Origin: Paracentrotus lividus
Lineage: Eukaryota; Echinodermata; Echinoidea; Camarodonta; Echinidae
Length of the DNA: 64,000 nucleotides
Assembly (NCBI GenBank): GCA_940671915.1
Contig: CALNVZ010003435.1
Location: 269,532 to 333,531 of the forward strand
Direction: 5' to 3'
The notes beneath the pieces are model-generated. The model did no database searches. It was not told the DNA's origin and worked only from the letters and a program-made list of their open reading frames with translations. Each line of letters opens with the position of its first letter. Position 1 is the stretch's first letter. Positions 38,301 to 53,200 of this stretch are shown piece by piece. The translations under genes and the position numbers were made by a program.

Positions 38301-41300
38301 GAAAGCAGGGTTGGGGGGGGGGGGGGGAGAAAAAGCAGATGCTCCACGCGAGAGCCACACGCCCATTTCATTATATGTCAGGAGTAAAATTGAGATGAGC
38401 CTTTGCTTCAATGAGCCACTTATGAAAACAAACTATGAATCTTAAACTGTGTATCTTACTCCATGCTCTCTGATCTTGTCCGTCATCCACTTATCAAGCT
38501 TGAGGTAACCCCTACGTGATGCCAGACAGGCCAAGTCTATGACAAAGAGGAACGGTGTGGCATTGAGGAGCAGGGATAGGGCTTTAAGGTCCTGGGCTAC
38601 ATCTAGGATACGAGAGAGTCTGGTCTGATCGCTGTCTCCTCGCATATACCAGTCTGCCATGGAATGCATTACTATTTGTCGGATGGTGGGTGACTGGCCC
38701 TGTTGGAGGAAACGTAATATTGGTGTGAAATAATTATGTACTAGGTTAAAGTCAGACTAGTGTTAATGTCATGACATTGAAATGTGGAAGACACTGTCTA
38801 AAAGTGATTTAGAGAGGTTGATAACATTTCACCTAAGCATTATTTTGTGCTGTGAGGTTTTGGAATCACCAAAATGATAAGAAATTAACCCAATTCAGCT
38901 TTGAGTCACGTGTACTTACACAGAAATGCATGTATGGGGCAACATAAAATGTTTGGGACCCAAATATTGTATGGGGGAACATAAAATGTTTGGGACCCAA
39001 ATATGTCAGCTGTGTGGTATATTTTGGATATTAACTAATAGGGCATTTAAAGAGCAATTTTTTTCTTGTGGAGCTTTATATTATATTCTTCCCAAATATC
39101 ATGAAAATAACAGGACAGCTTACAATAATTTTCTTCATCTTTCCTATGGGGCGCCAACTGTAACCCTTATTTTTCGGTAAAAAAACTACCCCTTTTTGTA
39201 ACAAAATTCGCACAAAATCATCTTTTGTAACAAAATGAATGTTACCAAATTATTTTGTTACAAAATTAAGTAAAAACATTTATTTTGTAACAAAACTTAT
39301 TTTTGTTTCTTTATTTTGTAACAGAATGAATTTTGTTACAAAAAAGAAAATGACAAAATTCATTTTGTTACAAAAAAAAAATACAAAATTGTTTTTGTTA
39401 CAAAAAAATGACAAAAGTTATTTTGTTACAAAAATAATGACAACATTCTATTTTGTAACAAAATTATCAAGACAAAACTCATTTTGTCTCAAAGTGATTT
39501 TATTTGGTAACAAAAGATATTTTGTTACATATAAAATGGGTTTTGTAGTGACATAACATTTTTTGTCCAAGTACAGAATTCATCCGTCGACAGAATTGGT
39601 TCTGTACTTTACAGAATTACACTTGGTCAACAAAATGTTTTCTGTCCGTCTACCAAAGTCGTTTCTGTAAACAAAATCATTTTTGTCCTGTAGAGCATTC
39701 TATTCTGTTGACAAAATTATAGACCCTCACAGAATAATAGTCCACATAGGTCCACTTACTTGGCTGATCCAATTAACATATCAACAAGTGAGAACTCTAG
39801 TATTCAGTCATATTCCCATTGCGGGACCATAAGCGTGTGTAGAAAACGACCGTCTTTGCCATTTCATACAATGCAGTACCGTGGGAATGTGACTGAGGCT
39901 GGAGCAAGAAAGCTCGAGGGGATATTACATAATCTGCGGCGGCAGCATGTCTGGGGGAAAGCCAAGGCCAAACCTCGATTGTTTTAAAGGTTAGTCTAAC
40001 ACACCAGGCAGGGGTTTATGTTTTCATACTGACCTTTATACTTTCAAGGAAGATATAAAACGGGGAATCCAAGGTAATCACACCTTTTTTTTTCTTCTAT
40101 ATTCCTATTGTGTTCTCCTCTTTTCTATCATTTCATGTAGACCCTCATGCTTCTTTGCTAATAGTATTTCCCATTCAAATTTGGAATTTCGTTACTCAAG
40201 TCGATAATCGGGACATTCTAAATAGGACCTTTTTTTGGCTCTCATTAGGATTTCCACAGTTCAAATTCCCTTTTCCTGTATGAAATGTGTGTTTTGTATT
40301 TTCGAATTCCGAAAAAAAAATGCACATTTGATTACTGGAAAAGGGAATTGAACTTTCGAAATTGTAATTAGAGCCCAACGTTCCTATAAACTGTGATGTG
40401 GGCTGTACCCATTTTGTTTATGCTCTATATAGCAACCTGATATTCAACATTCTCCCAACCCTTCCCAGGGATTGTTTGAAAATAATAATAATAATAATTA
40501 TTATTATTATTCGATACGATAAGGGTACAGCATTTTTTTTTTTTTTTTTTTTTTTTTTTGAAAACAATCCCTGGGAAAGGGTTGGGAGGAATGTTGAATA
40601 CATATCCAGAAAATGAAAACATAAACCCCTGCCTGGTGTGTTAGACTAACCATTAAAAAACAATCGAGTTTGGCGTTGGCTTTCCCCCAGACATGCTGCC
40701 GCGCGCAGATTATGTAATATCCCCTCGAGCTTTCTTGCTCCAGCTCAGTCACATTCCCACGGTACTGCATTGTAATGAAATGGCAAAGACGGTCGTTTTC
40801 TACACACGCTTATGGTCCCGCAATGGGAATATGACTGAATACTAGAGTTCTCACTTGTTGATATTGTTATTGGATAAGCCAAGTAAGTGGACCTATGTGG
40901 ACTATTATTCTGTGAGGGTCTATAATTTTGTCAACAGAATAGAATGCTCTACAGGACAAAAATGATTTTGTTTACAGAAACGACTTTGGTAGACGGACAG
41001 AAAACATTTTGTTGACCAGTGTAATTCTGTAAAGTACAGAACCAATTCTGTCGACGGATGAATTCTGTACTTGGACAAAAAAATGTTATGTCACACAAAC
41101 CATTTTATATGTAACAAAATATCTTTTGTTACCAATAAAATCACTTTGAGACAAAAATGAGTTTTGTCTTGATAATTTTGTTACAAAATAGAATGTTGTC
41201 ATTATTTTTGTAACAAAATAACTTTTGTCATTTTTTTGTAACAAAAACAATTTTGTATTTTTTTTTTGTAACAAAATGAATTTTGTCATTTTCTTTTTTG

Positions 41301-44300
41301 TAACAAAATTCATTCTGTTACAAAATAAAGAAACAAAAATAAGTTTGTTACAAAATAAATGTTTTACTTAATTTTGTAACAAAATAATTTTGTAAACATT
41401 CATTTTGTTACAAAAGATGATTTTGTGCGAATTTTGTTACAAAAAGGGGTAGTTTTTTACCGAAAAATAAGGGTTACAGTTGGCGCCCCATACTTTCCCA
41501 TACCTTCCCACTAAACCAGATTCCCTTTAAAGAGAGAGCGAGACACACACACACACACACCACTGGAAGGAATTCAGGAAAAGAGGAACAGTGGGGGGGG
41601 GGGGGGGAGAGAAACAGAGCCTGGTTTGGTCACCATGAAGTGAAAATAATAATCACACTTGCAGTGTGATTAGATCTACCATTACATAGTCTGATGAACC
41701 CAGAAAGAGTTGATAATTTCAGATCATGCAAAACATGTACGGAAAAGATAAAGTTGCAATAGTATTCAACAACAAAAAACATGATGTAAAGCAAGATATA
41801 ATGACCTACCTGACCATGCCATGCATAGTGTAGAACGATGCCAGAGTTTGGATGATTGCCAAGGAATATAGGCATCAGAACCGCTATCAACTCTAACCGA
41901 AGTGGAGTCATGGTGGGCTGAAAATAAGAAAAGATCAATTATTCAGCACACACTATCAGAACATAATACATTGTAAAATGATAAATTGTTCATATTGTAC
42001 ACGGTAATGATCTTTTTAAATTCATCTGTTTTGATATTACACATTCTGGTCAATTCTTCTGAGAGGATTGCTGACTGGATAGACCATGCTCTCTTCCATA
42101 AAACTCTTTTAATATTTTTTCATGCAACTCTGCATAAAACACAAGACTCGCATTGCATTATGCAGCAAATTGTGATTAATTATTAAGGAGTTGAGATGAA
42201 TTTTCGAACTTGCGAGTGAAAACAAATAATTATGCAGGCAGCCCCTCAACAGAACAGAAAAGTGTATTTATGGAAAGTACGGTCAAAAGTGACTTACGTC
42301 TTGTTTTAAATTCATGTTTTCTGAACTTTAAAATCCTTCAACTTTTTGTGTGAATGTCTGTATGATACACATTGACCCTTTTCAATTACTAACATTTGTA
42401 AGTGTCAAATACTGTTTTTTTAACACCTTGTATAATGACACAAAGCTTACCTGTACTTGAAGTAAGGCTAGAAGGAGCATGTCAGGGCAATGCTTGATGG
42501 GAAAACTGAAGAGATTCTTGACTTGCTCGTATTTCCCAGTCTCTGACAGCTTCAAGAGCACCTCAACAAGCTCAAGCGATTTCCTGAAAAACATTAGAAT
42601 ATATCACAGTAGAAAATAACAGAAGCAATGAAAATATCCCTTGAAGGTTTCACTTGTAGTAGAACTGGTTAGGTTAGTGGTTAGGTCCTTATTAGGACCA
42701 CTCATAACCTCAGGAAATGACCGTGAAACCTTCTACTGCTGAACAAAGCAAAATATACTGTTGACCTATCTCTCAAAAATTACCAGGCTAGAGTAACTGT
42801 CCTGACTGAAACGCATGAGGGCGCAAATTAGACATCCCACAGTTCGGCCTAAGATCAACGTCACAGCTGACTGCAATTGATTGAGCTCAGTCACACAATG
42901 GGTGCACCTCGTTTTTCCGAAGGTTCGATGTTCCAAAGTAATGCAACAAATGTTCGGAGGAACAAACCTTATTTCATTTTTTGTACAAACGAACATCCAG
43001 GTACAGGAAACCTACATGTTCGGATGATCGAACTTTTGGAACAACGAACCTTTCAAAAAATGAACTATCAGAACAACGAGCTGTAACCCACACTATATGA
43101 ATAGAGATGATGTCATTTGATTGAAAATGGCTGTAATGATGACCTCAGTTTGAACTGTATGTTTGATGGCTTACCGTGTAGCTGTACACTATATGAACAG
43201 AGATGTTATTTGATTGCAGTCAAGTGTGATATTGATCTCAGGTTCAACTATGAATACAGATGATGTTATTTGATAGCAATCAACTGTGATGATGAAGTGT
43301 ATGTTTGATTGCTTACCATGTAGCAATCTTCCTGTTCTCTTCTTCTGGAGGTGCCTTGAGGATGTCAATGACCACTGGATGACAGGGATAGTCAGCAAAG
43401 CAGAAGATATCAGGCTGAGCAAGAGCTTGTTGGATCCATGATAGCTGCAGTGGTAGGAAGAATAATCGTGACAGTATAAGCATGGTCTTTATTCGATATG
43501 TAGCAAATATTACATGATATAATGGCCGGTATTCTCGAAGGGTGAATAAAGTTAGTAGGCCTACTAAATATATTTAGCAGGCCTACTACATGTAACTTTA
43601 GTCATTCTTCAAGAATACCGGCCAATGTCTCTATGAACAGCTTTGAAAAATGTTTAAACTGGCATGTTGTGCATTATTCCCATGCACTTTGGCATTACCC
43701 TAGTATGTACCTTTATGATGATCCGAGATCTATGCCAACATGCACAATATCATTTCCATTTTCTAAACACCAAAAATCATTTATAAGTGTCACATTTCTT
43801 TCCTTCAATTTGATCTTAATAACATGATATTGAATTAAAATTTAATCCAATCACATTTCTTCAAATGACAACGCTTTTCTTTCATAGGAACCTCTCTCTG
43901 ATTTCCACCACAACTCACCTGCCCCTCAAAGTTCTTCCAGACACGGTAGAGCGCTTCGACGGGGAAAACGTCCTGCTGCAGCCCCCTGATCAGTGCTGTC
44001 TTGACCAGCCTCAACCCCTGGCTGTCACCGATGTAGAAGCCCTGGTGATCCAGCTCAAACACCACCTCTTTGAAGTTGATATGTGGGGCAAGCTCCCTGA
44101 CCACTTTGATGAAGGTGTCCACGTCCCAGGTGGACAGCTGCCCAGCCTGGTCCTGTTTGTCCTTGCCATCACTCCATACGCTAGCACCGGATACAGACTG
44201 TTGCAAAATGCGAGACATTAACAATAAACAACAGTTCACGGTAATAATTCACTGCAGACAGATAAATATAATACATCTACAGGCATCATGAAATAATCAA

Positions 44301-47300
44301 AATATGTCAGCCGGCAATGCATGAATTTAATTATAATTTTCAAGCATACATGTTTAAATTGAAAAATCAGGTTTTGGTTAACGTTTTAATTTTCATTCGT
44401 ACAAGTACACTAACTTCCATTATTTCTAATTTGTCAACAGGATGAAATTTAAATACAATTCATTGTTGGGAAGACAATGAAGAAGGGAAGTTTCATATGG
44501 ACGTTTGGCCAATTTTGTATGATTAATTTTCCGTGCTTGGCATTGTAAATTGAGAAATTGAGAAATATGGCTGATGAAGATCGATTTGAACTTGCATCTA
44601 ATGCGTTGATCTCATTTTAGCTGCACTGTGGTTAAGAAACAGAAAATGAAAAATATTCTGTTTTTTTCTCTTCATGCTGCTATCGCTTCAATGAAACTCA
44701 CTAAAAGTTTCTATCCTGCAGAATATACCACTTTTATAGTATGGGCTATTACGGAAAGGAGACTCTGACCCTGAATGTTCAGGTACTCACCTGGAGTGGG
44801 AGGTTGTCCATAAGTCCAGTATGAGTCCTGGCCATCATACCAATGACCTTGGCCACATTGCTAGCAGTTAGGCCATTGATGCCAAACTGGACTAGGGTCT
44901 TGTGACATTCTTCCACTGTGGCACAGCAGCTATATCCCATCTCCTGCATAAGCTCCGCCAGAGATCCATCCATCTGGTGAAGGGAAAACCAAGAAAATAT
45001 ATACGTCAACAAGGACTTCTTCCTTGCACCCATTAGATCATGTGGTTCAAGTATTATCATTATAATGTAGCCTTCTCTTCATGCCTTTACCCCGTATTGA
45101 AACTGCAGATTACCAATTTATGCTAAATTTTATAGAAAATAGAATGTATATTCAGAGTAAATTGCTTTTCTGTGTATTGTTATCAATGTAGTGCAAGCAT
45201 CAAATCAAAGATTTAATATTCACAATGTACATTTTGTAGTACTTAGTTTTAGATAAACATTAATATAACTTCAATAAAAACAATTGAAGTTATTTTAGCA
45301 TATTTAGACATCATGCAATTTGGTATTCAATATCAGACAGGCCCTTATGGACACTTAATAGTTTCACTTCACAGTACTGGTTTCAGAGTGAGGTCATATC
45401 ATTATGTACATTACAGGATTTATTTTTGAAAAATACAATTGGTAACAATTGCCAATAATCTTTAAAAAAAAATATGTTTCTCATAGTCAATCAAATGATT
45501 TCAAGTTACAATCATTAGCTGGTAGTGGTACAAATAACTTGGCAGGACTTTTGAAAATCATTAATTTTATTCAACTGGGATATTTAAAAGTGTTAGTTAT
45601 TGGGGTGCATGGCTTTGCTTTAAGATTTTTTGCTACATTGAAATATACCAACATGAATTGAGAAGATTAAACTTGCCATAAGATTAATACAGAAAAGCAG
45701 TTTCTCTAAATAGTGTTACATGTCTTTGAATAATCACTAGACAAAACTTACCACTCCTTTAGGTATTGCTATGCTGTCAGAAATAACTCTGTCCATACGA
45801 ATATCCTGATTGTCACCATACAATAATGGAGCAAGCACCACAGGTACTCGCTCAGGCGGAAATTCTGTATTTGATACAAAAAAAATAATGAAATAAAAAA
45901 GGAAGGAAATAAATAATTATAATCAACATTATGCGATATACACAAAAAGTATCACAGCACATAAATAATAGAATAAATTTGCATGATCTAAAAAAAAAAA
46001 AAAAATACAATTAATTCAAATTGTCTAAATTTCCAAACATTCATAAATTAAAAATATAATTAGCAATGGTCTTACAAGTAAAATATCAGAAGACAATCAA
46101 ATTATTCATGATAAATGAAAAGATTTTTAGAAATTTTATTGTGATTAATCATTACAGAAACATCTAATCATACATTAATTTACGAAATGTTCATAATATA
46201 TCATTTTCTCCACTGGTCTCTCAGATAAAAACCATATGGGTATAATGTACATTACATATATCACATATCATAGTATTAACCCTGTATATTATAGCTAAAT
46301 CCTCACAATATACACTGTACAACTTTGTGCCATGTACTATTGATCAGGAACAAGCCACTGACACAAACCTAAACACCTGCACACATACACACAAAACAAT
46401 GCATCGCACACACTTTCACAGACCTATTACTTGATACCTGTTACGAGCCTTAGTCCCACAGGATTCATGTAATAAGATAAAAATCCGCCACCACCACCAC
46501 GAAAAGCATAAATTGTTTTTTGCTGATACATCTTTGATATGTGAGCTCCAAAGATTGCACTGAACCACCCAGTTTATTGCTGGATGACAAAGCTGTTTAT
46601 GTGTAAAAGGCAGAGTATCCTGTGAAATCTATGGGCAATTACAATTTCAGCTGTGTACTTTCAAAACACATACTTTGTCACAGTCCAAAGGGCAGGCATA
46701 TTTCCTTACCGAGACCAAGCATTGATTCCTGCACCATTCATGTTGACAAATTATGATAATGAGCAACAAACAATATATGCGCACAGCTGTGAATACCCTT
46801 CCCCAAAGATGGTGCCAGACATTCATAAACAAGTCATTTACAATGCACACAGTTCAATCCTAAATGACATAACTAGCATTCCTCCATGTCCTCTATAGCA
46901 CTAATTTAAGATCCCCTTAAAAACAAGATTTTTGAGTGAAAAAAAAAAAAAAAAAAAATGAAAACTTATGATTGAAAATCTGAGAAAAGTCTAAGATGAA
47001 ATTTTAAGGTTATGTTATGGAAAATGCCACGCTACTGTATTAATTTCCAATTGAAAAAAAAACCCATAGAAATTAGACTTTTTGGCCCGAATTCACAAAT
47101 TGGTTTAGTTAGTCCATGGTCTAAATCAGGGGTTTAAACCACGGATTTAGACCATGGTCTAAATTTTGGTGATACCAAAATTTAAAACCCCTGATTTAGA
47201 CGCAAATTAACGACAAAATAGACCATGGTCTAAATCCGTGGTTTAAACCCCTGATTTAGACCATGGACTAACTAAACCACGTTTGTGAATTCGGGCCTAA

Positions 47301-48605
47301 GGGTTTTTGTTTAGTCTTTGTACAATGTACATGTACGCGTTCTGTACAACAAAACTATTTGATTGATTTTGTATATCTGTTAACATAAAGTTCAATATAT
47401 ATTCTTAGTTTTGACCTCATCTTTTAAAACCATTTTCAGAAGAATCGGGCATACCCTTAGAATGGTGAGCACAATTTTCACAAACCCAAAACAGCTCAAA
47501 AACATACTTTTGTGTATAATATCAATGCAATTGCAATTTTTTCATCTTTTCCATAAATATATTTTCAATTCATTGCACGAAATTAATTTATTTCAGCATT
47601 ATTATGCTTTGAAAAAGTTTTTCAATAAATTTGAAAAAAAAAAAAAAAAGAAGAAGAAAAACAAGGAAATACATGTCGAAATCTTTTCAATATATTTGTT
47701 TCAAATGCTTCAAATGCCTAAAAAAATTAGCATTCTAGAGCTTTATTTAGTGATTTTGAGCAAAAATTCTGATTTATAACGCATAAGTTAGCATAATTAC
47801 AGTTATTACAAAAAAATTAGAAGATGACGCTACGCTGTGAGGTCCGGGCCAAATTTTTGGCGCGATCCACCTGTCGACAGCCGAGATCTCAGATGGGGTA
47901 CGGGGTGGAGATCAGCCCCCCCCCCAAGTATAGCATACATGTACATGTAGCTCAAAAATCCCATTGGATTAAGATTTAACTCGATCCCAACTCATGGTTC
48001 ATGAAAGTGCTAATAGGCTGAAGTCCAATTTGAGTATATGATTAAATAGTACATAGTGGTAGAAAAATGAGAGTTGTGATTGGCTAGATCAGTATCATGT
48101 GACCTACATTCAATTTGTTATATGTACATATGTACAATATAACTATCGATTTTTGTGAGGGAAAGCCCGTGTAAATGAATGGGAAGATTATCAATTTTAT
48201 TGTTTGGCTATTGCGCTAGCGTGTATAAAACAGTAAAATGCTGCGCACAACAGCTTATAACAATGGATACACGGAGAGCACATTTACGTCATAATAGCTT
48301 TGAGACATGAGCACCAACATTTTGGCAAAGATAAGGCCAGATTAGTCTATCTACTACAGTGAACGCTCCATATCATACAATATCACGTGACTATATGAAC
48401 TCCCAATACTAAATAATCACTCGTGGCAAGTCCATTCACTTCGGCGCGAAGACTTGGCGAAACATGCACTCATGATAATTTAGTATGTGTCGTACATATA
48501 ATCTAGTATTGTTATTCTAGATTGTCCAATATTTTATAAATACATGTATATGTATTGATCCTAAAGCTATCCTTTAGCTATAAGGAAATCAGCCCCCCCC
48601 CCCCC

Positions 48606-48638
<33 letters not shown>

Positions 48639-50210
48639 ATAATAAATAAAATAAATAAATAAATAAATAAATAAAAAATAAAATAAATAAAAATAAAAAT
48701 ATTAAAAAAAATAATAATAATAATAAAATAAAATTAAATAAATAAATAAAAAATATAAAAATCACCAAAATTGTGAATGATTATCGTCATAACTACATCG
48801 ATTGCAATATCAACACCATTATAACAGCCTGTTGAAGACTAGCCCCAAGTATTTTTCAACCTGAGATATTTAAAAGAAATGTGTGTTAGTAAAGCAAAGT
48901 TGGCCTGTTTCTAACAGTGCAACAGTGTCATTATTATTATCATTATCATATTGCATCACTGTTTTTTTTTTTTTTTAATTTGTGGGCCATCACATTAAAA
49001 GTGAGGTGGGGGGGGGGGGGGGGGAAGAGAGAACGTGTCTCGGCCTTTGTAGTATTATATTCTGATCATCATCCTCATCATCACCATCACTATCACCAGC
49101 ATTCTCAATACATTGATAAACAAACACGTAACTGACAGTTCTAGAGTATCTTGAAAAGGCCTGCTGCTGCACACTCCCTAGGCCAAGTTGATCAGATGAC
49201 CATCCTCACCATCACAACCACCACCATAATGTTTCATCATCATCATCATCATTTCATTATCATCATCATCATCATCATGTTCATCATCATCATTACCATC
49301 ATCATCATCATCATCATCATCATCACCCTAATCGTCGTCTTCATAGCCACAATCCAACCATCATTACAATGACATCATCATCATCACCATGATCATCATT
49401 ACCACCACACCACCATCTCATCATCAAAAAACTATTATCATTATCAAAATCAATATTGTCTTCATCATCACCACCATCATCATCACCATCATTATCATCT
49501 CCGTCATTGTCTCTGGCCTTTGGAGTATTATATTTCTGATCATCATCCTCATCATCACCATCACTATCACCAGCATTCTCAATACATTGATAACAAACAC
49601 GTAACTGACAGTTCTAGTATCTTGAAAAGCCTTGCTGCTGCACACTCCCTAGGCCAAGTTATCAGATTACCATCCTCACCATCACAACCACCACCATAAT
49701 TTTCATCATCATCATCATCATGTTCATCATCATATTATCATTCATCATCATCATCATCATCACATTCACCCTAATCGTCGTCTTCATAGCCACAATCCAA
49801 CCATCATTACATGACATCATCATCATCACCATGATCATCATTACCACCACCACCACCATCTTCATCATCAAACTATTATCATTATCAAAATCAATATTGT
49901 CTTCATTCATCACCACCATCATCATCACCATCATTATCATCTCCGTCATTGTCTCTGGCCTTTGTGTAGTATTATATTCTATTCATCATCCTCATCATCA
50001 CCATCACTATCACCAGCATTCTCAATAGATTGAAACAAACACGTAACTGACAGTTCTAGAGTATCTTGAAAAGGCCTGCTGCTGCACACTCCCTAGGCCA
50101 AGTTGATCAGATGACCATCCTCACCATCACAACCACCACCATAATGTTCTCATCATTCATCACATCATTTCATTATCATCATCATCATCATCATGTTCAT
50201 CATCATCATT

Positions 50211-50244
<34 letters not shown>

Positions 50245-53200
50245 CCCTAATCGTCGTCTTCATAGCCACAATCTAACCATCATTACAATGACATCATCAT
50301 CATCACCATGATCATCATTACCACCACCACCACCATCACCACCATCTCATCATCAAAACTATTATCATTATCAAAATCAATATTGTCTTCATCATCACCA
50401 CCATCATCATCACCATCATTATCATCTCCGTCATTATCATCATCATCATCATCACCACCATTTTCATTATCTCGATGAAATTAAACTGACCTTTCTTGAG
50501 TGTCTTGAGGAAGGCTTCCTGCTGCACACTTCCAAGACCAAGTTGATCAGGTGTAAGGTAGAGAAGATGTGTCAATAGCAGTTGTAAGATCTCCACAGAA
50601 AAATCTGCTAAACCACTCTCCTGCTGGTTACGGATGTCTGTAGGTACAGCAATACAGAGAATTTCAGTAGTCAAATAGGGGCACATTAACAGCAAAATGA
50701 TACCCCATTCAGGAAACTCGTAACAACTTTTAGGCATAGTTATATCCATCAACATAATCTGTCTCGGAAGACAGTATGCTATTTGCAGCATACGGTCTGT
50801 TTAGTTAAAAAATTGCAGTGTCTACTGTGACAGCATACAGAGTAGATAAACTTTGATACACATAACAGTTGTAACTTATGATATCCAAATATTACCAGTT
50901 GAATTTCGAGAAGAGGCTGTCATCTTTCTCAAACAGCAACTATTTGGCGTCTAATGATTTTAGCGCCAATTACATGTAGGAATCACCCAGGTGTGAAGCA
51001 CGGGTAATAGCACCATAATAAATGTCAGACAGTTGATATTTATTTATTTATTCAGAAAAAAATGTGCTTTTTCATGTCAAAATATAAGTAACAAAACATG
51101 TGAAATCCTAAACAAAAACAGGTTAAGTTTAACAAACTTATTTAGACCAAGGTATGTTGCTTTATTATTCCTAAAATTTATAGATCTAAACGCCATTGTA
51201 TGGACAAGAGCTTTTAAAATTGGAATAATTAGCACAATATTTCAATATCACCCAACTATACAGAAACAGCCTTCCCAGTTTCTGTTATTTCAGAGAATTG
51301 AGGAGTTTTTCAAAAATATTGTTTTGGTATGACATCGAGTTACACTGATTTAGACGTGCACACTCACAATAGACAGGACATAAATACTATGAATGAATGA
51401 TGAAAGATATACACTCACCAGCATCTATATACGCACGGACAAGATCAGGCAACTTCTGTTTTACAAACTGAAGAGCTATTGACAAAGGGGGAAAAAAGAG
51501 AGAAATATGCATAGCTTTGAGTACACTGTTTTCGACCAAACTCTCAGGAATAATGCAAGAATCGCAATTATGTTTAATTCCCAAATTAACATTTTGTCTA
51601 TTAGTAACTTGTTGCAGGAATTGACTTTAGAAGTGGCATTAGCCCAAGTGGACATTGATGGACATAATACAAAATGGGAATAAGACAAAATAATGAGTAG
51701 GCAAATTGGAAATTAGATCAACAGGTAATTATATGAAATGGTTGTAGACAAAAATGGAATTCGACCATGTGGAATGCGACAAAACTGGCACAGTCAATGT
51801 TGGTTTCTAAAAAGACCAATAGCTGACGATTTACCTTATTATCATAGTAATGTAATGATGTAATGAGTTTTAAAATGAAACAAAACTTGTAATGATACAA
51901 GTATATAACACAAAACAAACTGCCAATATCGTTCAAAATCTACTGTAATGGGAAAGATGAACAAAACAGAGCTTTTAAATTATTAAGTTTTTGTTTTAGG
52001 CAGTATATAGTTGCATGGTCCACTGGCAAGGATTGCTCTTCTAATACCCTTATAGACATAATGACACAAAATATGTGGAATGTTCCAGCCAAACAATTTT
52101 TGCAGTCCCATACATGCATTTCTATGTGAGCGCATGTGACTCTCAGTAGTATCTAGTTCATTTTTTTATCTTGGTTATTCTAAAACCTCACTGCACACTA
52201 TTCTCTGGTGGCTTGATATCAACTTTTTCAAATCACATTGAGAATTTCTCTCAAAATTCAATCTCATGACTACAATGGTAATTACTGTTAGAGTCAGATT
52301 ATTCCCTAATGGAAAGTGTTCAGCTGTATGTATCAGTGTGTTTAAACGGGGAATCCTTGTATTTCTCTGCTTTTTTTGTGCAGAATCTAACAGCAAATAC
52401 TGCACAGGTAACCACACAACAAGTATGGGCATTTTTGAGCATGTGTTCTGGATACTGCATGACCCAGGCATGAGACAGAGAAATTTCAAAAAAAAGAGGA
52501 AAATTGCTACCAGTGAGGGAGCGGAGCGACCGAACTTCCTGGGGGTGGGTTCGGAAAATTTTGCAATTTTAGATAGAAAATTCATGATTTCTTTGACTGC
52601 AATTTCGTCAAATCAATCTTGTGTTCCAATTCTACACACAGTGAGAGCGGAAAATATTTCCAGAATGCACAATGAAAACACCGCCCACAACACCTCTGCT
52701 ATGTACCAGGGGTGTGAGAGCTGGTTAAAAAAAAAGTCTGAAAAAAATCTGAAGTGAAAAATGTGCGCAAAGCGCACATCACGAGCGCGAAGCACGAAGT
52801 CCCTTAAGGCCGGGGTCCAGGGCCCGCCTAGGGCCCTGGAAGCTCTGGGGTATTAGATGCTCTCTGGTGCAACTTAGGCTAATTTTGGAAACTATTTCTA
52901 TCAATTTCAATTGCTGTTTTTGAGAAAAAAACACTTAATTTTTTCCATACCTTGGTATTTGAGGCTTGAAAATTTGCATCTGGGACAAACACTGTACTTC
53001 TAAATAATCTGCTGCCTGGCACCTGGCATTTGCTGGTAACAAGTTGAAAAAAAAACAGCAGGCAACTCTCAACTTTGCAGTGAAATCCAATTCTATACAG
53101 TCATGTATAAGAGTTCAAAAAGTGTTTGTGAATTCAAATTTGCAAATGCGCGGCTGATTCCGGACGCCGGTCCGAATATCAAGATTTTGACCGCCGGTGG

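Noticed and set aside
43865-44221. 118-codon plus-strand ORF
   Set aside because: Antisense shadow of CNOT1 exon 8.
49151-50791. Several ORFs rich in His/Ile or Met/Asp
   Set aside because: They are readings of ATC triplet repeats; only the 50491-50637 part is a real exon.
52266-52757. 163-codon plus-strand ORF, the longest in the window
   Set aside because: No recognisable domain, lies in repeat-rich intron antisense to CNOT1, and overlaps the GCGCGAAGC-type repeat; likely chance.
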